Shown: piece after piece, positions 50,058 through 59,905 of the stretch
How positions within the stretch are numbered: the first letter of the stretch is position 1
How the letters are laid out: each line of letters opens with the position of its first letter
DNA from: Cristatella mucedo
Lineage: Eukaryota; Bryozoa; Phylactolaemata; Cristatellidae
Direction of reading: 5' to 3'
Length of the DNA stretch: 64,000 nt
Assembly (NCBI GenBank): GCA_009760855.2
Contig: WPIO01000023.1
Location: forward strand, 4,117,501 to 4,181,500
The notes under the pieces: generated by a model
The model's database searches: none
What the model was told of the DNA's origin: nothing
The model's input: the letters and a program-made list of their open reading frames with translations, nothing else
Program-made: the position numbers and the translations under genes

Positions 50058-53000
50058 CAGACAGACAGAAAAGAATATAATGTACAATCCTGCTTTAAGC
50101 AGCTGGTATCATATCGTTTAGCTTGGCCTAAACTCCGAGATGGTGGGTCCTTCCGAGATGGTGGGTGTTAGCGTATTTGTCTTCTGTTTACAGAGCTAGC
50201 ATGCGATCCTGCTCAGCATGCCGACATGGCTGCTGTGATAATGCAGGAAGGACTGGCCCACGTCTGCCTGGTCACGAGCTGCATGACCTTAACACGTGCC
50301 AAAATCGAATCAATAATCCCACGCAAGCGGAGAGGTGACTGTGCCCAACATGACAAGGTGTTGTTTCTGTGTTGGCTGGCTGACTCATGCTTACTTGCTG
50401 CCTCCGCGTCGCGATCTTGATGCTGAGCTGATCCTGTCATCAAGCACAGCCCTGTCTGTTGGATGGATTCAATTCCTATTCTGCATATTCCTTTACTGGG
50501 TTACGTGTTTCTCGTTCAGGCTATGAAGAAATTCTATGACCAAGTTATCCAGGCGATCCTGCGGCACGTCAATTTCACAGGTAAATCGGCAATCGTAGCT
50601 TTACCAACTTGCTGGACTGAGCCTGTGATACTGCTTCGGTGGTATAGCCTTCTCCTTCATCTTGCCTCCCACACACACACACATTCAAATAGGATCATAC
50701 TGATCATCTGAATATATCGATTTGATCTCACGGGTGTTGAGTTGGCTTCAGTGGCTCCTTGTGTGTCTGAATTTTCCGGAAAAGGTGGTGCACCCTAGCT
50801 AGCCATACCAGACCGGGCCTCTCATGTAGCCAGAAAAAAGTGCGTATCTTTGGTATCATTGGGGTGGAACGTACAGTCTTTGGGAAGACGGTTGTGATCA
50901 ATTCTGTAGAGGGTATCATTGAAATAACGTTACCAGCAAAGCCGTTGGATGTAAAAGTTACTTGGGAAAAAGTAGCAATGGATGTTTCACAAGTCTTGCT
51001 GTGGATTCTGGGTGGCCCTCATTCTTCCGCGAGCTTCACAGCAAATTGCCACATTCTCAAACTAAGTGGTTCTATTGGAGTTCTTTTCAATGGTTATCAC
51101 CGAGTAACAGATTTTGATTACTTTTTGTCCTTGGATACAAAATGTTGTTTTTGTAATCTCAATTGCTGAAACTAAATAGCTATTTTGCCACAAAAGTTTG
51201 CTTTTGTGGTCAGGACAATTGTGTTTCGAAGTTCTCAGATTTTTCTGTTAGGCATGGCATGAACATACTCACATGGACAGGATCGTACATAATACATACG
51301 TTGTACTCGAATTAGTGAGTCTTAGCACTTTAGTGGGCATAGCACTACAGAGTAGTTTCTATCAAAGTGTGACAGTACAGGTGCCTTTAACGAATATATG
51401 ACTACAAAGAATTCTTCAGCATGCCTGTGGGGGATCAAGACAAGCGCTGGGCACATCATTTCACATGCGAACACTGCAAGAGAACTCTTTAAAGGTAAAT
51501 TAACAACTGTTTGAACTTGCAAGAGCACGTATCCCATCATGTATCCACACATTCCTTCATCCATCGCCCCTGTACCACACTGCCCTGAAGTATGGCGACT
51601 ATTGCTGGGAGATCATTGGACACTTAAACTTGGTGTTATTCCTGATGGGCCACCAAGGCGGTTTCACGAAGTCTCATTGTTATCTTTTCTACCGAGGTAA
51701 ACTATTACGAAAGGGACTGGCTACAGCTGACAGAGTTGTCTGTAAGGAAGAACAACATAAAGGGGGCTGCTGGTAGACCCTCTCAAGGTTCTGATGCCTC
51801 CACTGCACATCAAGCTGGCTTTGTCACGGCTCTAAATTTAAAGGTTAGCTGATTCAACAGCCTCATTTATATAGCAGCAGAAAAGCTTGCAGTGGCAATA
51901 AAGGATTGCCCTCGCCTTGATTGCGAGGTCCGACAGCCATCGCCCTCTGTGCGAGCACGTGTGTGCTCATGTGTGCGGCTTTTGTGTGTATGCAAACACA
52001 GCTTCGGAGGTGTGTGTGTGTGTGTGCAAACACAGCTTCGGGTTCATTCTCCATTTCGTGTGCTCAAAATTTAGGTCCCTGCATAATTTTGATACATTCA
52101 ACCTGAATATGCTTGAGGATGACCCCCTAAACTGTGCTTTGTTGTAGTTGCTAAACTGCTCTGGTTTGCTGTTGTTATGTACTATCTGGTAGAATTATCC
52201 AGAACAAGGCTTTCCTTGTTTTAAGTGACAAAGAAGTGATGCAGACAAGAGAGGAAACGGGCATTGAGGGCGAGAGGATGACAGACAAACTTAGAGATCC
52301 TATATGCAGTCAAGTGCTGTGAAAGCTACCAGTAATTCTGCCTTGCTGCATCTCGGTGGCTGTTACAGGGTGCCATTCTCGTGGTCCAAAGTTCTACTCT
52401 ATATCTGAGAGAATCGTGTTTTCTGTGGGACACGTTTTGATGCTGTGTTGGAACTTCCCAGAAGTTTAACTTTATATGTAAACATGTGTTGATTTTTTTA
52501 GAACTCGATAACGATGCATACCTTGTACTAAGATCGTATTTATTTATTTACGAGCAGCTCCCTGTCTGTGGAGTCGCTTCGCTGAGTCATAGTAGTTTCG
52601 TTTTACGAAAGACAGCGCTGCGCCATCTTCTCACTTGACGGAAGTGTGTGTGTCATCTTGCCACGTGACGGACTTTCTCACTTTAATTAGTAAAGATGAG
52701 TAGGATATAACTGCTTAAGCAGCAACTGTCTACAAGTTATTGAGAGCCCGGAGTGCATTATATTGGTCTTTATGAGTATCTCTGTCAGGTGTACTGCAGA
52801 CTATTTGCATCTGTTGGAAACGCCTTTATGTGCTCTCTATAAAATTGTGCTTTCAGGATTTTCAATAAATTGTGCTCACTTTGCTGGTTTTACATTCATA
52901 ATTAGTATGTTTATGGTGAAAGAGAAATTAATCTCAACCATCTGTAAAATCTGTAAACGTTTTTTAGTGGTGAAATGCATCCTCATTGCCAGCCCCGGAT

Positions 53001-56000
53001 TTCTGAAGGTACGTCAGCTTGGCTTCTTTAGGGAGCTTCCTGTTTCACTTATGTCATACCTTAACGGCCGCCGGGTTTGCTGTAGATGCCACTATGGTTT
53101 GTGGCTCCGGCATGCTTATAGTCAGTCAACGTTTGGTGCGATGTACTATTGCACAGTGTATGATTGTACGCGGTTGCATGAGCAACTGAGTGTTTAATCT
53201 GCCTTCTAGTCTGCCTTTTTTGGAGATTAATGTTTTCACTCGTAATAATAATAATGCACTTGATAAAGCACCCTCAGAGAACTCAATCTCTTTCGTAGTT
53301 AAGTTGCATTGTGTGCCGACAGTTACTATAGTCGTGTGTGTGCTGGCAGTCGTACATGTGGTGGGAAACGTGTATCCTTTTGCTCTGTAGGACCAATTCC
53401 TAGAGTACATGTTTGCCGAAGCGGTCAAGACAGATAACAAAATAATAATGGAAAATAGACCCAGATTCATCGGCGTTCATGTTTCGTCTGGTCACAAGCA
53501 GGCTCTCACTGGTATGTACACTATCCTTGCAACCATGTTTTCATTGTTTTTCAGTACGTCTCTATAATCTCAGTTCTATTCACTGCTGCTCAGTGGCTCT
53601 GCAATATTGCAAAGCAAGTGGTCAAAATTTCTGGGTTTATAATGTCACTGTTTTGGCTATGGTCGTGTTATGCTGCTGTGGTGACACCCTAGTTCTTTGT
53701 TCGTGTGAGATAAAGATCTTAGGAAAATGCACTTTTCTCAGCTTCTCTTCGTGCAAAAGTACCAGGAGCAGTATCTCAAACCCGACCGTTCTCAGCCATA
53801 CATTGTACTTCCTCGTGGTTTCAAATCAGGCATCCATGGATTTTTTCATCGGCCATATTTTAACTTTCCGTGCCGTACCTGATGTCGAGGAATCTAGTGA
53901 TGAGAGTCGTAAGGTCATTGCCTTTGCAGCAAACCACTCAGCTTCTCCGATTCCTTTGATGAGGTCGGCTCCTTAGACTTTCAGCTAGGTTTATTATCGT
54001 GCACGATGCTCATTGTGTCCTCACGACTGGAATGCAGTTGGTTTGGATCTGTGCATACACAGTAAAGTTTAATTGTGTCAGTGTGTGAGAGTCTCTAGTG
54101 CTATAATCATGCGTTTCTTCACTTTTTAGAAGCCTTAACAGACCCAACTGTTGTCAGCAAGCTGGCTGACACCAAAGCTGCCGGTGAAGTGAAAGCGCTC
54201 GATTCGTTTTATCAGATGCTGCAACAAGATCAAGACCGGGCGTTCTATGGGTGAGACTGCTGACCATTGCAAATTGCAGAACTTGACTCGCGCGAGCTAG
54301 AAGCTGCTTGACATTCATTCCTTTGTTAAGGGTTCTCAAAAAAGAGTGACGTGCGTCTGCAACCGTGTGAAACTGAAGCCAGAAAAGATCATGCTCATTT
54401 GCATTCGATGCTTCACTGTTGGTTTACAATATTTGTTGCAGGCTTGAGCACGTTGAGAAGGCAAATGATGCACAAGCAATCGAAACCCTTCTCATATCTG
54501 ATAAACTCTTCAGGTACATTGTCGAGGCTCCGAGGCCTGTTGCTCTCGAGTTAGAACGTAGCTTTACTTGTGCCTCCTCATTTCCTCATTTGCCTCCTCA
54601 TTTCCTCATTTGCAGAAGCAGTGATTTGACAACTCGAAAGCGCTATGTTGCTCTCGTCGACAGTGTCAAGGAAAATTGTGGTTCTGTTAGGATCTTCTCA
54701 AGTTTGCACGTGTCTGGCGAACGTGAGTGGCCTTTGCTGCAGCCATTACGGCGATGCATCTCCATGTCATTGCCGTGTCGCTATCTAAGCTATGCTACTT
54801 ACGTCGTAAAGAGCGTAGTAGCGTTCTTTCCTGCTTTATAAGCTTACAAGCTAGCACCTTTGCTTTCACTCGAGCCTCACCACCTGCACCTGGCAGACAT
54901 AAGTGTTGGCTGTTTTCAAGCCCTGCTCTTGTCATCACGTTTACCGAATAGGGTATTACTTGCTAGGGCAGTTGTGCTACTACTGCTGCCCTACTGTTTG
55001 CTGGTCATTCTCGTAGTGCTGCCTGACAGCAGAATCAATGGAGCAATTTTTCGTGCATGTAAGTCGTGCCTGCAGACACCGTGACCTCATAGCTTTGACC
55101 AATTTTCACCCGAGAGCTGTCAGTCAATGTGCGTGCACAAGAGTGAGCCTACTGTTAGTAATCTGGCAAGCAGTAAATTGGCTGCTGAACTTTTGTTCAC
55201 CTTGGTTGCTGCGTAGATTTACTGCCGTGCTTGTAGTGGCAAGTCGTCGTGTCTCTTGCAGCAAGTTTCAAAGCGAATGGATAGAGATTAAGTTATCTTA
55301 TGGTGCTATACAAGAATCCTAATATTGTTGTTGTTATTGTTATAATTATTATTTAAGTCATGGCAGATTTCTGCAAGGTTTTAGACACCTCAATTTGTGA
55401 GTGGTGGAGGCGGGTTTGGGCTTCCATTCACCGTCCAGTCTCATCTCAACTGAGTTTTTCTCGCAGCTTCCATTTGACTACTGAACACTTTATTGTTTGA
55501 AGTGGTCTGCAGACCTTGAGGCTCTTGAGATATAGTTAACTAGACTTTATTCGAGAAGAGTTCTTCAGTGACTTGTGGTTACATCTGTCTTTCTTTTAGA
55601 AAGCCCTGTCAGTTAAGAGGTTAGAAGTCCTCATAGTCAGTGTTGTCTGCTTTCTGTTGGATAAACTGCATCTGATCTAACTCATATGTGCTTGTTTTAT
55701 GTACCTATAGCGATAGGATGGCACGCCAGTATTCCTTGTGTCGATCGTTGGTCATTAATAACGGTTTGTGTGAATGCTAATGACCAGCAACTGCTCGAAG
55801 CCAAGGGTCCTTGCAAAAGAACTCGCGGTGCATTGGTTACATAGAAACACTGTGATCACCATTTTCGTGAAGCTATTAATTATACAGATGCTGCACATTT
55901 TTTTTTCATCTGTGTTCTAATGTTGTATGTCAATGTAACTAGACGTGTTTTGCTTGCCTCCGACTGAAGCATCACTTCTTTATATGCTATATCATTGTAA

Positions 56001-56556
56001 TCATGTAATATCATTCCGGTTCATCTAAACTGCTGTTTTGGGTAAAATTGTCTTTCACAATCACCTTCCTCGAGCACTGCACAGACAAGTCCATTCACTT
56101 GATGTGGCTCCTCAAAACCAGCATACCTTCTTAAAAGGTAAAAAAAAAACGTAAACTACCGTCAAGATTATTAACGATACGACATTTAGTACACGGAGAG
56201 AGCTAGAGATTTTGAAGCACTTTGACAGATTTACCTATTTAGCAATGTAGTTATTGCAATGATCTAGATTGCTCGACTCTAATTAATTGGTAGTCATTCT
56301 TGCAGCTTGCCTCTCTCTAGATACTAATGTTCAGCACATAATAAATGTGGTACTTGATGTTGGTCGATGAAAATCCATGTTTAACTCTCGCTATCTGCAC
56401 TGTTCTTGACGTGTACGTGATGCTTGTCACATTTGCTATCCTGGTGGCTTTTTTGTAGAGCTAGGCCAGCTAACTGGTGTCGCAGCCATTCTGCGTTTTC
56501 CAATGCCGGACATTGAAGTCGATGGAGATGACACGGGCGATCAAGCAGCTGGTTGA
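35389..56556 (+). CDS. PELO: Pelota, ribosome-rescue factor, 12 coding exons, 386 aa
   Basis: Pelota is an eRF1-like protein that works with the GTPase HBS1 to recognise ribosomes stalled in no-go and non-stop mRNA decay, and helps split them with ABCE1 in the cytoplasm. Exons: 35389-35429, 38957-39049, 41822-41972, 47319-47409, 50194-50357, 50520-50580, 52968-53008, 53391-53511, 54130-54250, 54442-54513, 54616-54722 and 56459-56556. They total 1161 nt in one frame, and all eleven introns are GT-AG. Family landmarks are [11 protein letters not shown] (about 21-31), VRTTL and [13 protein letters not shown] in the N-domain, [11 protein letters not shown] and IPRKRRG in the central domain, ASPGF at 208-212, [11 protein letters not shown], and VDSVKEN...[12 protein letters not shown] in the C-domain, followed by a short acidic tail. 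There is no GGQ motif, as expected for pelota. The length matches the roughly 385 aa of the family. The start ATG is chosen because exon 1 gives exactly the 14 residues expected before the Val-Thr-Leu strand. I see no disruption, so the gene is probably functional. Confidence 0.95.
36738..37425 (-). mobile_element. Family-1 LINE fragment in PELO intron 1
   Basis: The minus strand encodes [39 protein letters not shown] and [12 protein letters not shown], then the LINE C-terminus. An ATAAT repeat at its 3' end (36738-36765) is joined directly to the coding part, so most of the untranslated tail is deleted. Confidence 0.8.
37868..37945. repeat. CATAA/CAATCATAAG minisatellite
   Basis: Irregular head-to-tail units of GCATAACAATCATAA in PELO intron 1. 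Confidence 0.8.
38693..38850 (+). mobile_element. tRNA-derived SINE (second type) in PELO intron 1
   Basis: GATCGTGGGTTCGAGCCCTG is box B; the body TTGGTCACTGCAAGCGGGTG and GCTAAGGCTTTTCTGCC follow. It lies about 100 bases before exon 2. Confidence 0.72.
38957..39049 (+). CDS. PELO: PELO coding exon 2 (aa 14-45)
   Basis: The acceptor is ctactgcag and the donor is ag|gtatgt. The exon encodes [17 protein letters not shown] and continues to STTIR, the first strand and helix of the eRF1-like N-domain. Confidence 0.93.
39085..39204 (+). mobile_element. tRNA-derived SINE (second type) in PELO intron 2
   Basis: TTTTAGCCCAGAGGATAAGG and CTTGGGTTAGAGTCCTG form the head; TTATTGTCCACTGCTAGTGG is the body. 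It runs directly into the CATCTT-type repeat. Confidence 0.7.
39205..39360 (+). repeat. CATCTT-type repeat, copy 2
   Basis: CTCACTGCCTGTGGACTCAC, TCCATCTTTCAGCTTGACGG and TTTCTCATTTTAATGAGTAG match the copy at 52545-52700. Confidence 0.65.
40325..40448 (-). mobile_element. LINE-tailed SINE (first type) in PELO intron 2
   Basis: CCCTAAGAGAACCTAATCTC is the antisense tail. GTAAGCCCACGACCTTGG and GCAAGTGCCTTACCCCTGGGC are the reversed head. Confidence 0.65.
41030..41480 (-). mobile_element. Tc1/mariner transposase relic in PELO intron 2
   Basis: On the minus strand near 41390-41310 a frame reads QDD(stop)[12 protein letters not shown], the second catalytic-Asp region. Near 41275-41220 another frame reads [20 protein letters not shown], the typical Tc1 D34E C-terminal motif including its Glu. 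Stops and a frameshift separate them. No terminal inverted repeats were found. Confidence 0.75.
41822..41972 (+). CDS. PELO: PELO coding exon 3 (aa 45-95)
   Basis: The acceptor is tttttaag and the donor is aag|gtataa. The exon encodes [15 protein letters not shown] through NVQENEYVK and ends in phase 0. A decayed Tc1-type transposon lies only a few hundred bases upstream in intron 2. Confidence 0.93.
42179..42247. repeat. Tandem duplication, unit about 35 bases
   Basis: CATGCATTGGATTTAATATT plus CTTTATAGC occurs twice in a row, followed by a partial third CATGCAT. Confidence 0.85.
42265..42360 (-). mobile_element. Family-1 LINE 3' tail, diverged
   Basis: AATAATAATAATACATTTC, AGAACTTAATCTCTCTCTAGG and CATATGCTGTAAAAGG keep the order of the antisense tail, in PELO intron 3. 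Confidence 0.65.
42914..43330 (-). mobile_element. Pogo-like deletion derivative, copy 1
   Basis: The low end reads TACATTATTTTACCGTGGTATAAGCCCC, resembling the end of copy 2. The minus strand encodes a 97-codon frame ending [15 protein letters not shown]...DMSDYYEC, shared with copy 2. The high end is not recognisable. Confidence 0.6.
43625..46866 (+). mobile_element. L2/CR1-like LINE, family 1, longest copy, in PELO intron 3
   Basis: This copy begins in the apurinic-type endonuclease ([17 protein letters not shown] near 43790) and runs through the linker, reverse transcriptase ([44 protein letters not shown] near 45702) and C-terminus ([38 protein letters not shown]-like) to the complete tail (GCATGCTGACC..., TAAAGTGCCTAGAAAGAGATT..., ATT repeats). 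Frameshifts and two small insertions of family-1 tail sequence (45314-45368 antisense, 45855-45962 sense) interrupt it. It lies in the same orientation as pelota. Confidence 0.88.
45855..45962 (+). mobile_element. Family-1 LINE 3' tail nested inside another LINE
   Basis: A piece running from CCATTCAATTGCATTTCCC through the hairpin tail to ATT repeats interrupts the host LINE after its YADD region. It is a severely 5'-truncated later insertion. Confidence 0.75.
47319..47409 (+). CDS. PELO: PELO coding exon 4 (aa 96-126)
   Basis: The acceptor is tttgtttttag and the donor is cg|gtattt. The exon starts exactly at [10 protein letters not shown] and ends at [11 protein letters not shown], closing the N-domain. 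Its first codon is ATG, which could mislead a gene caller into starting here. Confidence 0.93.
47845..47965 (-). mobile_element. tRNA-derived SINE (second type) in PELO intron 4
   Basis: GTAGCAGAAGAGCCG, CACTTGCAATAGCAATGAAAG and AGTGCTAGCACCTTACCACTAG are the reversed body and head of the second SINE type. Confidence 0.6.
48056..48537 (+). mobile_element. Pogo-like deletion derivative, copy 2, with terminal inverted repeats
   Basis: The left end TACCGTATTTTACAA and the right end (reverse complement TACCATATTTTACAG) form inverted repeats flanked by or including TA. GGGGCTTAT-type motifs recur near both ends. The inner frame 48192-48404 ends [19 protein letters not shown], then MSDYYEC. No catalytic transposase region remains. 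Confidence 0.65.
49239..49318. repeat. (CA)n microsatellite
   Basis: About 40 uninterrupted CA units in PELO intron 4. The Thr-His and Val-Cys open frames across it are artefacts. Confidence 0.98.
49990..50056. repeat. (TA)n-(GA)n compound microsatellite
   Basis: About 34 bases of TA pass directly into about 30 bases of GA, in PELO intron 4, 140 bases before exon 5. Confidence 0.97.
50194..50357 (+). CDS. PELO: PELO coding exon 5 (aa 126-180)
   Basis: The acceptor is tgtttacag and the donor is aag|gtgttg. The exon encodes [20 protein letters not shown] through CAQHDK, the start of the central eRF1_2 domain. Intron 5, which follows, is only 162 bases. Confidence 0.95.
50520..50580 (+). CDS. 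PELO: PELO coding exon 6 (aa 181-201)
   Basis: The acceptor is ctcgttcag and the donor is ag|gtaaat. The exon encodes [20 protein letters not shown] and ends with one base of a Val codon. Confidence 0.93.
51850..51935 (-). mobile_element. SINE (second type), truncated
   Basis: TCAACAGCCTCATTTATATAGC and GCTTGCAGTGGCAATAAAGG match the 3' half of the second SINE type in PELO intron 6. Confidence 0.6.
52545..52700 (+). repeat. CATCTT-type repeat, copy 3
   Basis: CTCCCTGTCTGTGGAGTCGC, GCGCCATCTTCTCACTTGACGG, CATCTTGCCACGTGACGG and TTTCTCACTTTAATTAGTAAAG. It has two internal CATCTT units. Confidence 0.65.
52968..53008 (+). CDS. PELO: PELO coding exon 7 (aa 201-214)
   Basis: This 41-base micro-exon has acceptor gttttttag and donor aag|gtacgt. 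It encodes [14 protein letters not shown], the conserved strand and PGF loop of the central domain. An open frame through the flanking introns could hide the exon limits. Confidence 0.93.
53243..53312 (-). mobile_element. Family-1 LINE 3' tail in PELO intron 7
   Basis: AATAATAATAATGCACTTGATAAAGCACCC, then GAACTCAATCTCTTTCG: only the last about 70 bases of the element. Confidence 0.75.
53391..53511 (+). CDS. PELO: PELO coding exon 8 (aa 215-255)
   Basis: The acceptor is gctctgtag and the donor is tg|gtatgt. The exon encodes [17 protein letters not shown] through [10 protein letters not shown], the end of the central domain. Confidence 0.94.
54130..54250 (+). CDS. PELO: PELO coding exon 9 (aa 255-295)
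   Basis: The acceptor is actttttag and the donor is gg|gtgaga. The exon encodes [19 protein letters not shown] and continues to DQDRAFYG at the start of the eRF1_3 domain. Confidence 0.95.
54442..54513 (+). CDS. PELO: PELO coding exon 10 (aa 295-319)
   Basis: The acceptor is tttgttgcag and the donor is ag|gtacat. The exon encodes [20 protein letters not shown] through KLF. Intron 10, which follows, is 102 bases. Confidence 0.94.
54571..54610. repeat. Duplicated pyrimidine tract at the PELO exon 11 acceptor
   Basis: Two perfect 20-base copies of TGCCTCCTCATTTCCTCATT directly precede TGCAG. Confidence 0.95.
54616..54722 (+). CDS. PELO: PELO coding exon 11 (aa 319-355)
   Basis: The acceptor is ctcatttgcag and the donor is ac|gtgagt. 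The exon encodes [20 protein letters not shown] through [12 protein letters not shown] perfect 20-base tandem duplication forms the acceptor's pyrimidine tract (54571-54610). Confidence 0.95.
55255..55350 (+). mobile_element. Family-1 LINE-like tail, diverged, in PELO intron 11
   Basis: TTGCAGCAAGTTTCAAAGCG, ATAGAGATTAAGTTATCTTATGG and GCTATACAAG are followed by TTGTTGTTATTG. Weak but ordered similarity. Confidence 0.5.
56459..56556 (+). CDS. PELO: PELO coding exon 12 (aa 355-386 and stop)
   Basis: The acceptor is tttttgtag. The exon encodes [20 protein letters not shown], then an Asp/Gly-rich tail and TGA at 56554-56556. I see no canonical AATAAA close downstream; an AATATA variant near 56664 could serve. 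Confidence 0.94.
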
Positions 56557-58082
56557 ATCAAGTCAGGGAGGGATCTAGCTATTGGGAACCGTAATGGTTC
56601 CACCAGAGTTTCATCGTTTGCAATGCTGACGCTTGCGAATGACTAGGTTGACTTGTTTGCTAATAATATAGTATTTAAAGCTACATCCTGCGTTTGTACA
56701 TACACTCACGTGTTACAGAACTTGTTGCATCAGTAATTATTCGGTTAGACTTACACTGTTGTCATTCCAATCATGGATTGAGTTTGCAAGAATTTTTAAA
56801 TCTTATTATCCCCTTTTTGCCTTAATTCCTAGACGATAATGGTGGCTCTATAGGGCTTTACGTATGAGCTCTTTCCTAACCTTTTGAAAGGGGAAACCGT
56901 TCAGGAATATTCTACATACAATTCAGTATCTTTTGCCTTTTCTCCCCTCACTGTTTGACGAAGTGTGCTCGTGGCTCCGTTATTCTCGAACCTTGACGAC
57001 TCCTGCTCAAAGCAAGAGGACTGCAGTCTTAGTAGCGCTTAATTCTAAGCCTACCAGACTGCAATTATTTTCATTCTAACACGGTTTTGCCCAAGATCTT
57101 GATCTTTCCGTGTGAATGCCTTTGAGCAGCAACGTGTCGAATACCAAAAGATGCAGTGACTTTTAATTGCTTGGATAGCTTGCCGAACTAATGGTGAACT
57201 AATACCGAATCAACTTCTTGCCGTGTCTCTAATTTAAAGGTATGTCACTTCCTATGAACCGAGTAGGCCAAGCTATCATTAAAGTTAGGCCGGCTGTGGA
57301 AATAGTCATTAGCCCCGTATGTAACATCGGCATTGTTTGTGGCAGTCCACGTTAGAAACGGTATCCCATTTCTGGCAATCTTAACTAAATATGCATCTGA
57401 CTAACAATTTTTTGTGTTCGCTAATCCCATTGCACCCCCAAGTTCATCCTGTTGGCTTAGTGGATGCCAAGTTGAATGACACGATTCAAACAGTAATGTA
57501 GCTCACAAGAGATCGTTATTTGCAACGGTCAGCAGATCTTAACGTTTGTCAGCGTAATGAGCTACGTACCTATGTAAATGTTGTAATCTCTGCAGTACGA
57601 ACAAAATGGGCTTTATAGAAAAGTTGGCAGACGAAGGAGTGACTCGACTTGGACGCCAGGCCTCCACTTAGGTCACTGCGATCGGCTATGTCGGCTTGAA
57701 AACCAAGCATCAAATGAGGCAGCTATTTCTAGAGGAATTCATACAAATAGGCAAGCTACTTCAATATGCTCACGAACCGTAGCATTCTCGGCCCCACTAC
57801 GGAAAGTATCAGCACTGATATGAAGCTAATTTAAAAAACACCTGGGCATCCTAAATGACAGTCGAGGACCTTATATGCTGGCAGCGATAAATTGCAACTG
57901 CTGAGCCCTAATTATAGTACCAAGTGTTGAATGGAACTAACAATGTTCAACGCTACACCACAATCAACATCTGTAGCATGAGCGGTACTGCGAAATAACC
58001 AAACCGACGAGTACGGTTGAATATGGGCGTACCTAACCAGGATTTTTATATGGGGCTAAACCAACGGACGGGTGAATGGCCA

Positions 58083-58152
58083 GGTCAGCGCCTAGAAAGA
58101 GATCAAGTTCTCTGAGGGCGCTTTATCAAGTGCATTATTATTATTATTATCA
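58083..58152 (+). mobile_element. Family-1 LINE 3' tail
   Basis: GCGCCTAGAAAGAGATCAAG, TTCTCTGAGGGCGCTTTATC and ATT repeats: only the hairpin and microsatellite remain. Confidence 0.75.
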
Positions 58153-59589
58153 TGCCGGGGCTTCATGAAAAGCTTGAAAAAGGCAAATAGTGGACACGTT
58201 GTGGCGGCTGCTACAACGTGTCAACGATAGTTGCACGAGTATTCATTATTCTGAAAACACTCACTAGCTCTTAGAATGATAAAGGCAAGCGATCCCTCAC
58301 TTAAAAACGTGAGTAAACCTAAACCATGCTGCAGGACTGGGCCCTGACGTCATTCAATGGTCACCATTGCTTTTAAGCCTTTCCTGGAAAGGGGGCCTGT
58401 CCAATATGCACTCGCTGGCCTATTCGTGCAAGGGCTATCTTGACTTAGCTGTTAATACCACATTCTCGATAATGCAGGCACCGGCTTCGCGAACGTGGAA
58501 ATCTGAGACGAGGTCGTTCAATGGCCGACGCGGTTTTCAAAGGTTAACCGGAGATGCCTGTACATTATTCGGGTCAGTGGCTTAACATCAATCTTGGGGC
58601 ATGGCACACGGTGAAGGACTGGTCTTTGAGATCTGTTCAGAAATGTCCTTTAGCTCCTCGAATGGATTTTGACGAAAACTTCCGATTAAAGATAAAGCAC
58701 AGAGAAAGCCAATTCCAGTTATTATAAATGAACTTGTTATTTAACTCGCATTGCTATTTTAACTGCTCACTGTAGCTATTGGTCTAACTCGTACACAATT
58801 TCCAGAAGCATTTAGTTCCATGCCGAAGGCGTGCCACCCGGATGCCTATTGCAGTGCAGTAAAAAGAAAATCGTATCCTACTTAACAAGCCTTAAGCAAT
58901 GCACCCAAGTTGCACCTGTCGGCGGGAGGCCTCTCTATAGCTGCGTTGAAAGAACTACTATTTAGCAACTCAAAAAAATACAGTACCCCTTAAAACCAAT
59001 GATAGACCTGGAAACCGTCACCAAGAGGGCTACAGGCGGAGCGCCGCTCTAGACGCCTTTCCAGTCCTATCGGGTATAAATACGTGGCTTCCCATGGCCA
59101 GATGTTCATGCTTTGGCCATTTTATATTATATGGCCCTTTAATGCCGCTTGTTGCCGAGCATCTGAATCATGATTTTTTATGTATGCCGCTAACAGTTGA
59201 CGTCTGCTTACGGCCTTGCCCTCTGATGAGCATTTTTCATACGGTCCTTTGATGACGAAGATATTTTAGGGTCGAGGTAGCAGGGTTGTCGGGAAAGCCA
59301 CCGCGTGGAGTTCCGCAAAGTTTGTACTGGCCGCTATTCGGCGGAAATATTCAATCATTTTGTTTGCACTCAATTCCTAAGCCCGGTGGCCTTCCTAGAA
59401 TCGTTGCCGCGATTAGTACCTGTAGGCTGTCGGTGTTTAGCAGCCTGAAGAGGTGGCCTGATGGCGCTCTCCGGAGACAGACCGTGAAGCTGTGCGTCAA
59501 ATCTGGATCGTCCGGTAGGCCTCGTTGCTTCTACACCGTGCAAATTCTCAAGTTTCTTTTAAAAAGAAACGGCAAGATTGCCTTTGGTG

Positions 59590-59905
59590 GAAGTGGACGG
59601 TCGATTCGACCCTCCGGCATTTAAAAAGAAACTTAAAGCGCATCTAGTTGTCACAGCATTTACTGGGTCCATGCGATTCGTCCTTTATGTGCTTCGGCGT
59701 GCTGGCGCTGTGCATGCTGCCACTAACCAAGCTTGCATGCTGACCATGTGCATGTCACCCCTGACCGTGTTATTCTTGTTTTTTTTTTATTGAGCATGCT
59801 ACCATTAACCATTCGATCGTGCTTCCTTTGCAGCAAATATAAAGTGCCTAGAAAGAGATAGGGTTCTCTGAGAGCTCAATATCAAATGCATTGTCATTAT
59901 TATTA
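59590..59905 (+). mobile_element. Family-1 LINE 3' end
   Basis: FKKKLKAHLVVTAFTGSMRF is the end of the protein. GCATGCTGACCATGTGCATG, TAAAGTGCCTAGAAAGAG and TTATTATTATCG form the tail. Confidence 0.8.

Noticed and set aside
52763-53197. 144-codon plus-strand frame, start and end as given
   Set aside because: It includes pelota exon 7 but reads through intron on both sides; only the 41-base exon is conserved.
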